DNA of 64,000 bases from Hymenochaete sp. R1 (Eukaryota; Basidiomycota; Agaricomycetes; Hymenochaetales; Hymenochaetaceae): NCBI GenBank assembly GCA_019400425.1, contig JAFREE010000020.1, positions 202,687-266,686 of the forward strand, in the 5' to 3' direction. The number at the start of each line of letters is the position of its first letter. Within the stretch, counting starts at the first letter, position 1. This document shows positions 36,484-48,208 of the stretch, one piece after another. The notes under the pieces are model-generated. The model had not been told where the DNA came from. It saw nothing but the letters and a program-made list of their open reading frames with translations, and ran no database searches. The position numbers and the translations under genes are program-made.

Positions 36484-38927
36484 CTATTTGACGGGCATGA
36501 GAACATATTTGATGAACTGGGAGTAGCAGCGAGTCAGAACTACAGCACAACGATGCGTATAACGATCAGCACTCACCGAATCATAGCTCCTCTCAGGAGC
36601 CCGACCAACTCTCGGTATTGACTCAGGCAGCTCAGGATACATATCGAGCTTAGCCTTCGCGACTTTGCCATAATGATCCATGAACGCATTGTCTGGGTAG
36701 TTCGCCAGATCGGAAGGATAGTTCCTTCCTGGTGGGCAGTACACAACGTACCCCGTTTCAGTGAGGTGATCGCCGCGACGGTTCCAAAGACCCAGACGAA
36801 CATGCCGACTGTTACTCTGAGCTCCCGCAGCTCGCGAGCTGCTTCGTTTCAAACGATCGTGGGAGTAGACTTGTGTCGTCGCGGGAGCCGAGATGGGTGC
36901 GTGGCTGTAGCTCTGGCTGTGGGCATGTGTCGCTCGAGAAGAGTGCGTGATGGCGTCATGGTAATCACCGGTTTGGTTCGGATACATTGGGGACGGCGAG
37001 CGAGAGGTGCGTGGGGACCTCTTCTTTGGTTTCATGGTTGTACTTGTGTCACCGAGGGCGTAATGAGCTGCTTGTGGCTGAGTAGACGCAGAACGGCCAT
37101 GGCCTTGGGGCGAAGGCGATGCATTATTACCACGGTAAAGGTACTGCAAGTGAGTGGGGGTCTGATAACTTGGAGACCGATCATGACCGCCGCTGCGTTT
37201 CTTAGCAGAGGGAGGGACAGAACCAGTCAGTCCATCCGTCTCTTGATGTGTTACGGGTACAGCTCCATACGGCGACCGAATGCTATGGCCGCGGGATGCG
37301 TACTCCCGTCTCTCAGGAGTCACTGGGGCGATTGCGGGTACAACCGGTGGGGAATGTTCATCCTCGTACACCAAAGCAGGGCCCTTCGCGAAGATACTGG
37401 GTTCATACGTACTGCGGCTTTCCGTCTCGTCAGGTCGATCCTGCTCAAAAGAGCGTCTGGGCACTGTTTCCTGCGTGACTTGGCGCTGACTGTGAGGAGA
37501 GGAGCGTTGAGACCTCTGGGATCTGTGCGAACTCTGGGTACGCATCGTGTCCCGACGTTCTGGAAGACGCCTGGCAGTAGCAGGATGGGGTGTTCCATTA
37601 GCCTTCACCCGCCTTGACATGGGTTCGTACTCGTTATCGGACTCGCTGCTTGAAGACACGGATGAAGAATCCAAAGGAACCACTGGATCGTTAAACGCAT
37701 GGATATCCTCAGGCTCATCTGTAATTCCGTTCACACCAAGGCCTCCAGCTGTTTGATCCATAGGCGCGGGGGCTGATCCATGGCGAACAAGCACTTCCTT
37801 CGTCCTTCCACGACCTTCATGAGGGCGAGGAAAATGCTCGTCCGTTCGAACATGTTCTAAGCCATCAGCAGTGTGCCGCTTTGCATCTTTACCATCTTTA
37901 ATACCCTTGACCCAAGCCCGCACCCGGTTTAAACCAGAGGCGGCAGCAGCAGGTGGCGAACCAGGCCTCGGAGGTGGTTCCTGAACAAAGTCTTGACGAT
38001 CATCTCTACCTGCGAACCCACCATTCCCTTGGCGGTACTGCATAGGAAGAGAAGGCACAGGTGGAGCATCTGCATCAAACCTTGAAGCATCCATAGGTGG
38101 CATCGTTCTTGAACGTTCCATCGCCCTCGCTGACGAAGATCTCCGTTGCACACTCGTTCTTGTCGTATGTTCATATGCACTCAAAGTCGGTACATCGTGG
38201 CCACCCGCTCTCTCCATTGGTACGCTCGTTCGCCCGCCGTATGCCGCGTCATATCCACCTACGTTTGGCTCTGTCGAGCGACGCAGCGAGTGCTTTTCGC
38301 GATGCGAAGTCGGTTGGGGTGCTGCGGCCCTAGAAGTTGAATATTTCCCACCAAAGTCCATGCCCGCATACTGGCTTTCGTAAGAATTCTGGTGCCCTAC
38401 TAGTTCGGGATAAGCCTCGCGGTCGTGATTTCTGTAACGGTTATGCGTAGTAGGACTCGGTTCGCGCGTGTTAGGGTGCGATGCGACGAGTTTCGAATAC
38501 TTCGCAGATGACTTAGGAGGGTACGAGTTCCGTTGTGTGATCCCATTGTTGCGGGATTGAGGTCGATTTGGTGGTACTATGGCTTTGGATTCATCCACTC
38601 TATCGTTTAATACAAAACAAAACCGTTAGCGGAAATGCCTAAATAATTAGGGGAGCCTAGATTAACCTACTTTATGTGCATATTCTGTAATCCCAAGTGA
38701 TTCCCTTTGCCCTCTGCTGCCCACGGTCCACCGTTCTCGGGCTCCATTGACCGGTCAGCACGGCTATATCCATGTCCATATCGAGACCCATCGCGCATCA
38801 TCTGCCATGACGGACGAATCTGCTGCGGTACAGCTTCTCTATGGTAGTACGGACGATCTGGTGCATACGTCGGGTGCCCGTTGAAAGGCTGGTGGGGAGG
38901 CGCTTGCCAAATGTATGGCATTGACAT
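36484..38927 (-). CDS. Large, mostly disordered fungal protein, function unknown
   Basis: Three exons on the minus strand, 38927-38671, 38599-36577 and 36516-36484, sum to 2313 nt (770 aa). The start chosen is MSMPYIWQ, the first ATG in the exon. The N-terminal 85 residues are Pro/Tyr/His-rich. The bulk is Ser/Arg/Pro-rich with many SR and RSP-type stretches (for example RSQRSQRSSPHSQRQ), and is almost certainly disordered and phosphorylated. One compact segment, HVRLGLWNRRGDHLTETGYV to about SIPRVGRAPERSYDS (residues 690-757), looks folded and may be the conserved core. A GTGAGT donor and CCCAG acceptor remove a 60-nt intron just before the last ten residues (FIKYVLMPVK). I do not recognise a domain and assign no function. 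Confidence 0.82.
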
Positions 38928-39717
38928 TTGAGGCAGAGAGAGATGTAAGAGGTTGTGTTGCACGGTGATGATGATAGCTGTTGCTGAAGCCTATTCCAGG
39001 GAACCACGCGAATGAGGCTTTGTCCTTTTAAATCCTTTCTCACTCTCGCTCACGGGACTATATGTATCGGGTTAAAGCGCGCGAATAAAGTGGATACGCC
39101 GCAATTGTATTGTTGCTTATGAAGGTGAAGGGCCTAGAGGATACCCTTACGGTATTCGAATTCCAGGCTGTGTATTTCCGCGATAAATGCCAGGGGTGCT
39201 CGTCGTCGCAGTCGATGTGCCCGTGGACCTATGCGTGGTATTGCTTGAAGACGATAGAATGAGTTTGATGTTCCTTTAGAGCACGACTGAGGCCGGTATA
39301 AAGCAGAGTGGGGTTTGAAGCGTATTAGGGAGCCTAGGCCGATGGACAAGGCAATTGTTCGTTGTATCAAAAAGTATCCGATGTTCCGGCCTTCTCGCGA
39401 GAAGTGTGAGCGACGGCAAGAGCTTCACGTCGATGGTGAAAGTAGCATATAAGATGCTGGAGAGTTTAAAAGCAAGCAGGACGGTCGTCGTCGACGCCGG
39501 TGGTGGTGGTGGGAGATGCACGGAAGCCTGGAATGGAGAGAGAAATGAGAGCATGGAGCGTGACCCAATTGGACGTGACAAAACGTCACACTTGCTAACA
39601 TAATCACGCCAACCAGTGCAAAACGGTTCTTGGCTCAATTTCGCAGTACTCTACACATTTGGAGCTCTCCCATAAGTATTTATCAATCCGACAACCATGG
39701 TCTATCCCAACACTCAA
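38928..39717. other. Intergenic region
   Basis: Promoter of the disordered-protein gene and 3' flank of alcohol dehydrogenase copy A. Open frames of up to 120 codons (39276-39638, minus) lack family motifs. No gene supported. Confidence 0.55.
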
Positions 39718-41193
39718 CTACGCCACATCCTGCTCGAGCACATACCGGTATCGGACTTTGTTATTGTAGACATCTTCAACAGCTTTGCCGCAGTCTTTCA
39801 TCTGGAGCACTTGGATCCTGGGAAGTAACCGAAATTAGCAACTTGCAGGCCGTTCGCAATCTCCACAGACACGTGTGCTCACCATGGCTTGATATCCTCC
39901 TTCGCAGCTAGTGCAAGCATGGCAAGTGCCTCCTTTTTGGATCCAATATGTGATCCACCTAAGAATGCACCGTTGCCAGCGAAGGCCATTGCGGAAATAA
40001 GGGGGAGGGGCTTGTCCGGTAGCCCCACGCTTATGAATTTGCCGTGCATGTCAAGAGTCCTGAATACCAAAAATATATAGTGAGTCATTTCTAGCGGTGT
40101 TGCATTCAAAATTCCGCGGCGCTCACGATAGATACTCAGCAAGCGGGAAACCCGTTGACTCGTCACGGGTGGAAATGATCAAGTCAAACGTCATAGCATA
40201 CTCTTCCTGGAACTTGCTGTCTGTTGACACGATGTGATCTGCCCCCATTTTCTTGATATCCTCGTGCTTGCTGGGTGAATGGGAGAAGGCGTAGACTTCT
40301 GCGCCTAGAGCTTTCGCAAATAATATGGCATAATGACCCTACAAGCTCTCAATTAGGCTACACTGAAGCCCGAATCCGTGAATTGCCTACCAAACCCCCA
40401 ATACCAACGACCCCAACTTTCTTGCCTGGGCCGACTCCATTGCGAACCATAGGCGAGTATACGGTGAGGCCACCACATAGCATCGAGCAAGCATGCGCAG
40501 AGGTGAGTTTGTCAGGAATCGGGAAGACATATTGTTGATGTGAAATAATTCCATTGGAGTATCCACCTTGGGTGCGTACACCATCTGGGTACTCGGAGGC
40601 CTGACGTAGTAACTCGTCAAGTATTTTGAAATGAGGGTTGGTGAGACGAAAACGCACATAGGTGTCAATTCCTTTGGGGCAATAGTTCTCATTATCGCTT
40701 TTGCAGTACTTGCAAGAATAACAGGAGCCAATCTGAGCTCCGACACCGACGCGATCGCCGACCTTGACTCCGTTGACCTTGGAACCAACGCGCACAGCCT
40801 TTCCCACAATCTCGTGCCTTCAAATAGAAGCGCTGGGTTTACACAATATTCGTTGATGCGTGCCGCTGCTTACCCTACAACCATGGGTGGTTTGAAAATT
40901 CCCCAACCATCCGTAATCGCATGGACGTCAGAGCCGCATACACTGAAGGTGCGAATACGTCAACCAATGTTCGATCTCGGCAAGGTTGAATATGCAGACC
41001 CGCAGTGAGTGATAGCAATCTCTACATCGTTTTCTTCATCCCATTTCTTGGAGGGGTAACTGATGATACTGAAGTCACTCCATTTTTTAGGGTCTGGGAA
41101 CCAATCTTATGGTGAGTATGATGTATGCTACCCCCGTTTCCTTCTGCGCTCACCTGTGACTGCATAGCCTTTGAAAGTCTTCTGATTCGACAT
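39718..41193 (-). CDS. Zinc alcohol dehydrogenase, ADH6/cinnamyl-alcohol-dehydrogenase type, copy A
   Basis: A medium-chain, zinc-dependent alcohol dehydrogenase of the ADH6/CAD group, which reduces aromatic and branched aldehydes, usually with NADPH. The minus-strand gene has many short introns. It starts MSNQKTFKGYAVTG (41193; first exon to 41154, second 41093-41000) and ends VRYRYVLEQDVA. Catalytic zinc ligands are the Cys of SVCGSDVHA, the GHE pair and the Cys of SMLCGGLTVYSP. The structural-zinc Cys are in CYSCKYCKSDNENYC (C-x2-C-x2-C-x7-C). The cofactor loop GIGGL-GHYAILFAKALG is split by an intron, and the following SHSPSK stretch resembles NADP-preferring relatives. At the third sheet it reads LPDKPLPLISAM, unlike copies B-D. 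No internal stop or frameshift was seen in the parts I spliced. It is the last copy in the direction of transcription. Confidence 0.92.
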
Positions 41194-42067
41194 GACTGAA
41201 CCTCTTTATTGTTGTTGCTCAAGTCGTTGCAAGAATGAGAACGAAAAGATGAACCAAACATATTGACGTAGTGGCGAATGTTCTTTATAGTTTTCATGCT
41301 CAATCCAGCGTTGGGATCGAACATGACGTAGTAGGTCGGGCTTTCATTGTGATTTGGACCAGATGGTACTGAGGTTGCCCGATCGGGCGAGTCATCCTTG
41401 GCTTCATAAACATCTGGTTTGAAAAAAATGACGTTAATGAGACGAAGACGCTCGAGTATGCATGGGATCGTCCCCACTCTTATGTTTCGTGGGATTGCCG
41501 GTCATACGCATAAATCATATTAAATGGCATGTCCCCTTTGACTTCGTCGGAACGTCTTGACTGACATCCTGTTTTAGTGTATACCATATACACCAAGGTC
41601 ACTACTGCTTGTTTGCACAACGATTTAGTTGTTCTGGAAGTTTTCCGTTGCTTTCAAGCTTATCTCGGTGTTGTGGAAGACGTAGTTGAAGGGGACCCAG
41701 TTCTATGACCCAGCTTATGGTACGGACAAGAAGCGCATGCTACCAATAGGATATGCGAACTCGATATTGTTTCATTATTTTCTTTGCGTGATTGAATCCT
41801 CTCTCTTTGGCTCTTCGATTACGGACTTGAGGTCGAGCCAGTCCAAGAATAAGTGCCAGCGAGTTACAAAAAATCTGGGTCAACTCGTATGCACTTATGC
41901 GTGGGAACATTTAAAAGATTGTGTATTACGTAACAATATAAAGCGAGCGCCTGATCACGTCGCGCGAGTCGCGTCGACAAGCGAGTCTGAGTTCACCTCA
42001 TCTTAATTCAAGGTGCTTATACCTGCTCTACCGTCACTGGCAGCCGTGACTCCCCGCGACTCCGATT
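41194..42067. other. Intergenic region between alcohol dehydrogenase copies A and B
   Basis: 874 bases containing the promoter of copy A. A minus-strand open frame of 151 codons (41022-41477) overlaps the 5' end of copy A in another frame and has no family motif. No other gene seen. Confidence 0.55.
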
Positions 42068-43689
42068 TCATAGATTCGCGCGTGGCTTTGAATCGATGTC
42101 TTGAACAAGCACGTAGCGATAACGAACTTTTCCATTGTGCACGCCTTCGATAGCCTTCTTGACGTCCTTCATCGGAAGCACCTCAATCCTGCGATATCAT
42201 CGTTGAGCTTGGCTTGCTTTCTTTTGAATTCATACCAATGAAGCTCACCAAGGCTTGATATTCTTCTTGGCTGCCAGTTTCAACATTGCCACTGCTTCCT
42301 TTTTAGACCCGAGAAGAGAGCTTCCAAAGTAAGCTCCGTTGAAAATGAGGTCGAACGTGGAGACTGGGACAGGCTTCTCAGGCATACCCACGCTAATGAA
42401 CTTGCCATACAAGTTCAGAGTCCTGGTAAGAATATTCTAGTCAGCTTTTTTGATTTGTTGAATTTATATTCATTTTTGTCATTGTAGGACTTGCCTCATG
42501 TACTCGGCAAGAGGAAAATCTTCAGCTTCACCTCGAGTCGAGATAATGATGTCAAGCGTCAACTCGTAGTCTTTTGCAAATTCTCCAGTGGTGTAAATGA
42601 TGTGATCTGCACCCATCTCCTTGATGTCAGCCTCCTTTGAACTCGAGTGGGTGAAGGCGTAAACTTCCGCCCCGAGGGCTTTCGCAAAGAGGATGGCGTA
42701 GTGTCCCTGATGGCGAATAAGTGCAACGAAAACCCGGTAATTTTTCATACTCACCAATCCTCCAATGCCAATGACGCCAACTTTGCTACCTGGTCCAATG
42801 TCGTTTCGCATGAGAGGCGCATACACCGTCAGGCCAGCGCAGAACATCGAACAAGCATCTTCCGAGGTGACCCCGTCCGGAACGGGGAATACAAATTGCT
42901 CATTGGCGATGATCCCATTGGCATACCCTCCTTGGGTGCGTACACCATCAGGATACCTAGCAGCCTACATACTCATTCAGATCTCCATTCACTTCAAACA
43001 TCAATTGTATTCTAGCGAGCTAACTCACATATGTGTTGATCCTCTTTGTGCAATAGTTCTCGTTATCGGTCTTACAAAGTCTGCAATCATAACAAGACCC
43101 GATTGCAGCCCCTGCTCCAACTCGATCACCGACTTTGATACCTTTGACTTGCTTGCCGACGCGCACCGCTTTCCCGACGATCTCATGCCTGCCACAGACA
43201 ACTCGGCATCAACTGGTCATGTCTTTATCCAGGTATCGACGTACCCAACGATTATAGGCGCCTCTATTGGGCCCCATTCTCCGGAAATCATATGAACATC
43301 AGTACCGCATACCCTGACTGACAGTTAGCTTTGGTTCGAGATCTCCAGTGCAGCCTTCTCCAGCCTTCTGACAATCACTCACCCACAGTGTGTAATGGCT
43401 ATCTCTACATCTGTCTCCTCCCAGACTTTACTAGGATAGTCGATAATGCTGAACTCGTCCCATTTGGTTGGGTCTGCATGATACACGAATGGTGTAATGT
43501 GAGTTTGGTTCTCCATCTGATTACGCGATATTTGACTCGCACGAGCTCACCTGTTATTGCATATCCTTGGAAGTTCTTCTGCTTGTAGTCTTCCGTTGTA
43601 GGTGGTTTGACCTGATGGACTTTCCTCAGTATTAGCTGACGAACTACTGTCATCCAGTGGGACTTCTCACTTGAAGCTGCGTGTCCCAT
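42068..43689 (-). CDS. Zinc alcohol dehydrogenase, ADH6/CAD type, copy B
   Basis: A paralogue of copy A with the same fold and motifs: VCGTDVHM, structural-zinc CYDCRLCKTDNENYC, catalytic Cys in SMFCAGLTVYAP, GIGGL-GHYAILFAKALG and THSSSKEADIKEMG. It ends VRYRYVLVQDIDSKPRANL. Here Gly of GSD is Thr-preceded (CGTD), as in copy E. It differs from the others at the N-terminus: the start MGHAAS at 43689 is joined, most plausibly by an intron, to a longer leader (HQVKPPTTEDYKQKNFQGYA), about 18 residues more than its relatives. The first splice is the least certain part, because two acceptors are possible. The rest is intact. Confidence 0.9.
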
Positions 43690-44255
43690 GATAAACGTCG
43701 GAGGCGTAGGGCGTGATCGCCTTGAGAGACCTCGTCCCTTTTAACTGCTGAAATCGCGCCAAGTATCGAAGTAACAGTTCTCATCTTCTCGGTGACAACA
43801 GTTTATCCTTTATTGCTGCTATTTGAAGGCGAGTCGTTCAGCATCTTCACGGTTAGCAAAACTCTCACTCTCTTCGCTACTTTTAAAGGGACGGAACGCC
43901 GGGATGCGGTTCCTTCGGCCAGCTCCCAGTTCTTCGGTTCCCATATTTTTCCACCGCATCACGTCTCGCAGTGACTTATGATATAATTAACATCGATATA
44001 CAGCACCAACAGTACCAACTGGTCAACGAGGAAGCGGATGTTACACTGCGCTCTTTTGCGAAGTTCGTAACAATATCCACAACTCGTTTCAGGCGTCGCC
44101 AACGGCGCAATTTGTAGAACAAGTGGCTAACATAATCGTCATTGGAGAACGATATTTATAACTTCTAACAAGGGGTAATGTATCACAGTATTTCATTTTG
44201 ATTCATGACTGATACAAATTATAGGCATTAAAGATATAGCAATATGCAAAGACTT
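43690..44255. other. Intergenic region between copies B and C
   Basis: 566 bases holding the promoter of copy B and the 3' flank of copy C. No gene seen. Confidence 0.55.
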
Positions 44256-45783
44256 TTAAAGAGCAGGTTTCCGGTCGATATCTTGCACGAGCACATATCG
44301 GTATCGAACAGAACCGTCATTTACTCCCTCGACTGCCTTCTTGCATTCTGACATCGGAAGAACCTGGATCCTGGAGAGAATTTTAGTGTGAGATTCGCCT
44401 CGTCAAGAATTTGATCGCCTACCATGGTTTGACATGCTCTTTCACAGCTAATTGCAGCATCTCAAGAGCTTCTTTTTTGGATCCAATCACCGATCCACCG
44501 AGGTGAGCGCCATTGAAAACAAAGGTGAAGAGCGACACTGAGATAGGTTTCTCTGGCACGCCGACGCTGATAAACTTTCCGTGTAGCTTGAGAGTTCTGC
44601 AAGAGAAATACAGGTAAGACTCGTTTAACGACTCAAATTCACCCGGTCTCAAAACTCACTTCATATATTCAGCAAGGGGGAATCCATCTGCTTCATTGCG
44701 GGTGGAGATGATCACGTCAAGTTTAAACTGGTGGTCCTTGGAAAATTCGCCGTCTGTGTGAATGATATGGTCACCACCCATTTTTTTGATGTCTGCCTCC
44801 TTCGACTGTGAGTGCGTGAATGCGTAGACTTCGGCCCCTAGAGCTTTGGCAAAGAGAATGGCGTAGTGTCCCTTGGGTCAAGTATGAGCATGCTTACGAC
44901 GAGGAACATACGGAGACTCTACTGAAACTCACCAATCCGCCGATACCAACGACGCCAACCTTGGTGCCCTTTGTAACACCATTACGAACCAAAGGAGAGT
45001 ACACTGTCAATCCACCGCATAACATAGAGCAAGCATGTTCGGACGAAAGACCATCCGGGATGGGGAAAACGAATTGCTGGTTAGCAATGATGCCCGTAGA
45101 GAACCCACCCTGGGTACGGATGCCATCTGCGTACGCAGACGCCTAGTTTATGACCATGTCAGTGATTCTTCCTTCTTGTGTTGTATCTAAAGGATGATGA
45201 CTACAACGTACGTAGGTGTCAATCCGTCCTGTACAGTAATTTTCGTTGTCTGATTTGCAGCGTTCGCACTCGCCGCATGATCTCACTGCAGCGCCAACCC
45301 CTACACGATCGCCGACCTTGATGCCTTTCACCCGAGAGCCAACACGAACAGCAGTGCCAACAATTTCGTGTCTGAAAACAAATAGCGTATCGGGTCACTT
45401 TCCAGACTACCAATGACTCCTCTTAAAAGCTTACCCGACAACCATAGGCAATTTGATGGCACCCCACCCACTTGATGCGGTGTGGATGTCAGACCCGCAG
45501 ACTCTGAAGATAAATTATGTTGGTTGTTAGACGCGGATCGCGACGGCGGCAAGCAATTACGCTGAAGAATACATACCCGCAGTGTGTGGTAGCGATTTCA
45601 ACGTCTGTCTCCTCCCAACGTTTTGCGGGGTAGTCAATGAGATTCATATCCGTCCATTTCTTTGCATCTGGGAATGAAGGATGTTATTGGCTACTCTTTT
45701 AAGAATGCATGGGTAAGTTATTGTGGTGAATGACTAGACTCACCCGTCACGGCATAACCCTTGAATGTCTTCTGCCCGGACAT
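44256..45783 (-). CDS. Zinc alcohol dehydrogenase, ADH6/CAD type, copy C
   Basis: Starts MSGQKTFKGYAVTG and ends VRYRYVLVQDIDRKPAL. Zinc motifs are intact: VCGSDIHTASSGWG, CGECERCKSDNENYC (structural zinc) and SMLCGGLTVYSP. The Rossmann part reads VGVVGIGGL-GHYAILFAKALG with THSQSKEADIKKMG after it. Copy D is its closest relative: both have CGECERCKSDNENYC, VTKGTKVGVVGIGGL, VPEKPISVS and LQLAVKEHV, and their promoters share a TATA block. The distance from start to stop (1528 bp) is identical to copy D, which suggests a recent duplication including introns. Likely activity is NADP-linked aldehyde reduction, inferred from the family. Confidence 0.93.
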
Positions 45784-46680
45784 GATCTCTGTATGCTTTT
45801 ATTCGATGTAGAAACTTTTGGAGTTGAGAGTAGATATGTTTGTTGAGACTGAGACAGACTTCACAAGTTCTATCCTAGGTATTTATATCTCTGCGAGGCT
45901 GACACACAAGTCGATCGACAATGGCATGTTGTTGGTCAGCCTCAGCCATTGTCCTGAATGAGACTGATTCGCGGATTACTGAGCAAGGTATGGATTTTGT
46001 GGCGCATTTGCCATGAAAGAGGCTAATGTTACTAAGAATGTTTAGGAGCCGCATGGACGCTTGTGCCTTTCGGTATCGGCTCGTAAGTTTTCTACCAGCT
46101 CTGAGGTGAGTCAATCTCGGAAATAAATTGGTCCGGAGCAAGATCATGATTTAACCGCCCAAAAAGAAATCGATTGGTTGATGGATGCTTTAGGCGCTCT
46201 TGATTCAGTATCAGGTCAGTTGTCGGGATTTATTTTGTCATCGGTTCTGGGTCTCATTCAAAGCGAATGTGTTGCATAGACATCCAGTACGGTCAGAAAT
46301 CGCCGCGGTTGCTGAAGAACTACGAGACTTAGTAAGTCCCAGCAATATCTACCCTCCTCTTTTTCTCTCTCTTCCACTCAGCCATCATTCAGGAAGAATG
46401 TTAGACTTTGGTGTTTGGTTTTAATCTTTGACATAGATTTAGATCTGTTGACAAGAAATCAAGTTCTTGAATGCAGTCATACAATACAACTTAGCGCAAA
46501 AAAAACCAAATGAAAACGCGGTCGAAGGATGAGGGTGCCAATCAAGTTGAGTAGCAACTGCGTTGTCGTCACAAGTAGTATAGGCTAAGGAATCATTTCC
46601 TTAACTTTACATCATTTCAACATGATCTATTCTTCATACATGCTATGCCTTTCAAAGAAGTGCCAACGATCAATAGCTTG
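45784..46680. other. Intergenic region between copies C and D
   Basis: 897 bases with the promoter of copy C (TATA block at 45874-45887). On the plus strand, 45920-46350 contains short stretches that read like exons; these are described as a finding because no complete gene could be built. Confidence 0.5.
45874..45887 (-). promoter_or_regulatory. TATA-type element upstream of copy C
   Basis: Read on the minus strand the element is TATAAATACCTAGG, about 91 bp before the copy C start codon. Copy D has TATAAATACTTAGG at the matching distance, one base different, so the element is conserved between the duplicates. Confidence 0.6.
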
Positions 46681-48208
46681 TCAAAGGACGGGTTTCTTGT
46701 CAATATCTTGCACGAGCACATAACGGTATCGGACAGAGCCATTGTGCACACTTTCCACCGCCTTCTTGCACTCTGACATAGGAAGGACCTGAATCCTGGA
46801 GGATAGTTTGGTAAGTTATCTTTCGCATCAGGTATTCATTGCCTACCACGGTGTGACGTGTTCCTTCACAGCTAGCTGTAACATCTCAAGCGCTTCCTTC
46901 TTGGAACCGATAAATGAACCACCAAAGGATGCAGCATTGAAGGTGAAGCTAAAGGGCGATACCGAGATTGGTTTCTCCGGCACGCCGACGCTGATGAACT
47001 TTCCGTGCATCTTGAGAGTTCTGAGAATTATATAAACGCAAGTAAGTAATAATTAATGCTTTCGGTTGATTAATCACAACTCACTTCATATATTCAGCAA
47101 GTGGGAATCCGTCTGCTTCGTTACGGGTAGAGATGATAACATCAAGTTTGAACTGGTGGTCGCTGGAAAAATTGCCGTCTGTATAGATGAGATGGTCGCC
47201 ACCCATCTTCTTAATATCTTCTTCTTTGGACCGTGAGTGGGTGAATGCATAAACTTCAGCCCCCAGTGCCTTTGCGAAGAGGATGGCGTAGTGGCCCTAA
47301 ACTCCGAGTCGTGTGTAAGTATGGCCAACTTTGAAGACTCATTCAGACCCACCAGGCCACCAATACCAACGACGCCAACCTTTGTTCCCTTTGTAACACC
47401 ATTGCGTGTCAGAGGAGAGTACACAGTCAGCCCACCACATAACATGGAGCAAGCGTGCTCAGACGAAATTCCATCTGGAATGGGAAAAACAAATCTCTGG
47501 TTAGCAATAATACCATTGGAGTAACCTCCCTGGGTACGAATTCCGTCCGGATATGCAGAGGCCTAGTTTTCGTGTTAGTCTGGTTCAATGCGGCGAACGA
47601 TAAACGAAAAGTCAATCGCACGTAAGTCATGATTCGTTCGGTGCAATAGTTTTCATTATCCGACTTGCAGCGTTCGCATTCACCGCAGGATCCAATAGCA
47701 CAACCAACCCCTACACGGTCGCCAACCTTGATACCCACCACTTGACTTCCAACGCGGACGGCGGTGCCGACAATTTCGTGCCTGAAAACAACGCCTCAGC
47801 CCACCGCCTGCGTTTGTCAAAGGTCGTGACAAGACTGCTCACCCGACAACCATGGGCGTTTGTATAACGCCCCACCCACTTGATGCGGTGTGGATGTCAG
47901 ACCCACAGACTCTGAAGGCATAATCATGTTGGTTATTAAATGTTGGTTATTAGACGCGGATCGGGACGGCTGCAAGCATGCATGCTGGGGTTCACATACC
48001 CGCAGTGTGTGATGGCGATCTCAACATCCGTCTCTTCCCAATTCTTTGAGGGGTAGTCGACAAGGTTCATATCTGTCCACTTCTTTGGGTCTGAATTGAA
48101 GAACGATATTACTGACTGTTCTTCATAGCGCGCATGGATAAATTGTTTTGGGGAATGATCAGGCTCACCCGTTACGGCATAACCCTTGAATGTCTTCTGC
48201 TCAGACAT
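46681..48208 (-). CDS. Zinc alcohol dehydrogenase, ADH6/CAD type, copy D
   Basis: Starts MSEQKTFKGYAVTG and ends VRYRYVLVQDIDKKPVL. It contains VCGSDIHTASSGWG, structural-zinc CGECERCKSDNENYC, catalytic Cys in SMLCGGLTVYSP and GIGGL-GHYAILFAKALG. Exon and intron layout and total length (1528 bp) match copy C, its nearest relative. Visible differences are VGCAIGSCGEC against VGAAVRSCGEC, and FTFNAASFGGS against FVFNGAHLGGS near the substrate side of the third sheet. The latter may alter substrate range. I saw no disabling change. Confidence 0.93.

Noticed and set aside
36673..37617. 314-codon plus-strand frame opposite the disordered-protein gene
   Set aside because: The minus-strand frame is longer, splices well at both ends and has the composition of a fungal disordered protein; the plus frame shows no motif.
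41022..41477. 151-codon minus-strand frame upstream of alcohol dehydrogenase copy A
   Set aside because: It overlaps the true first exons of copy A in another frame and has no family motif.
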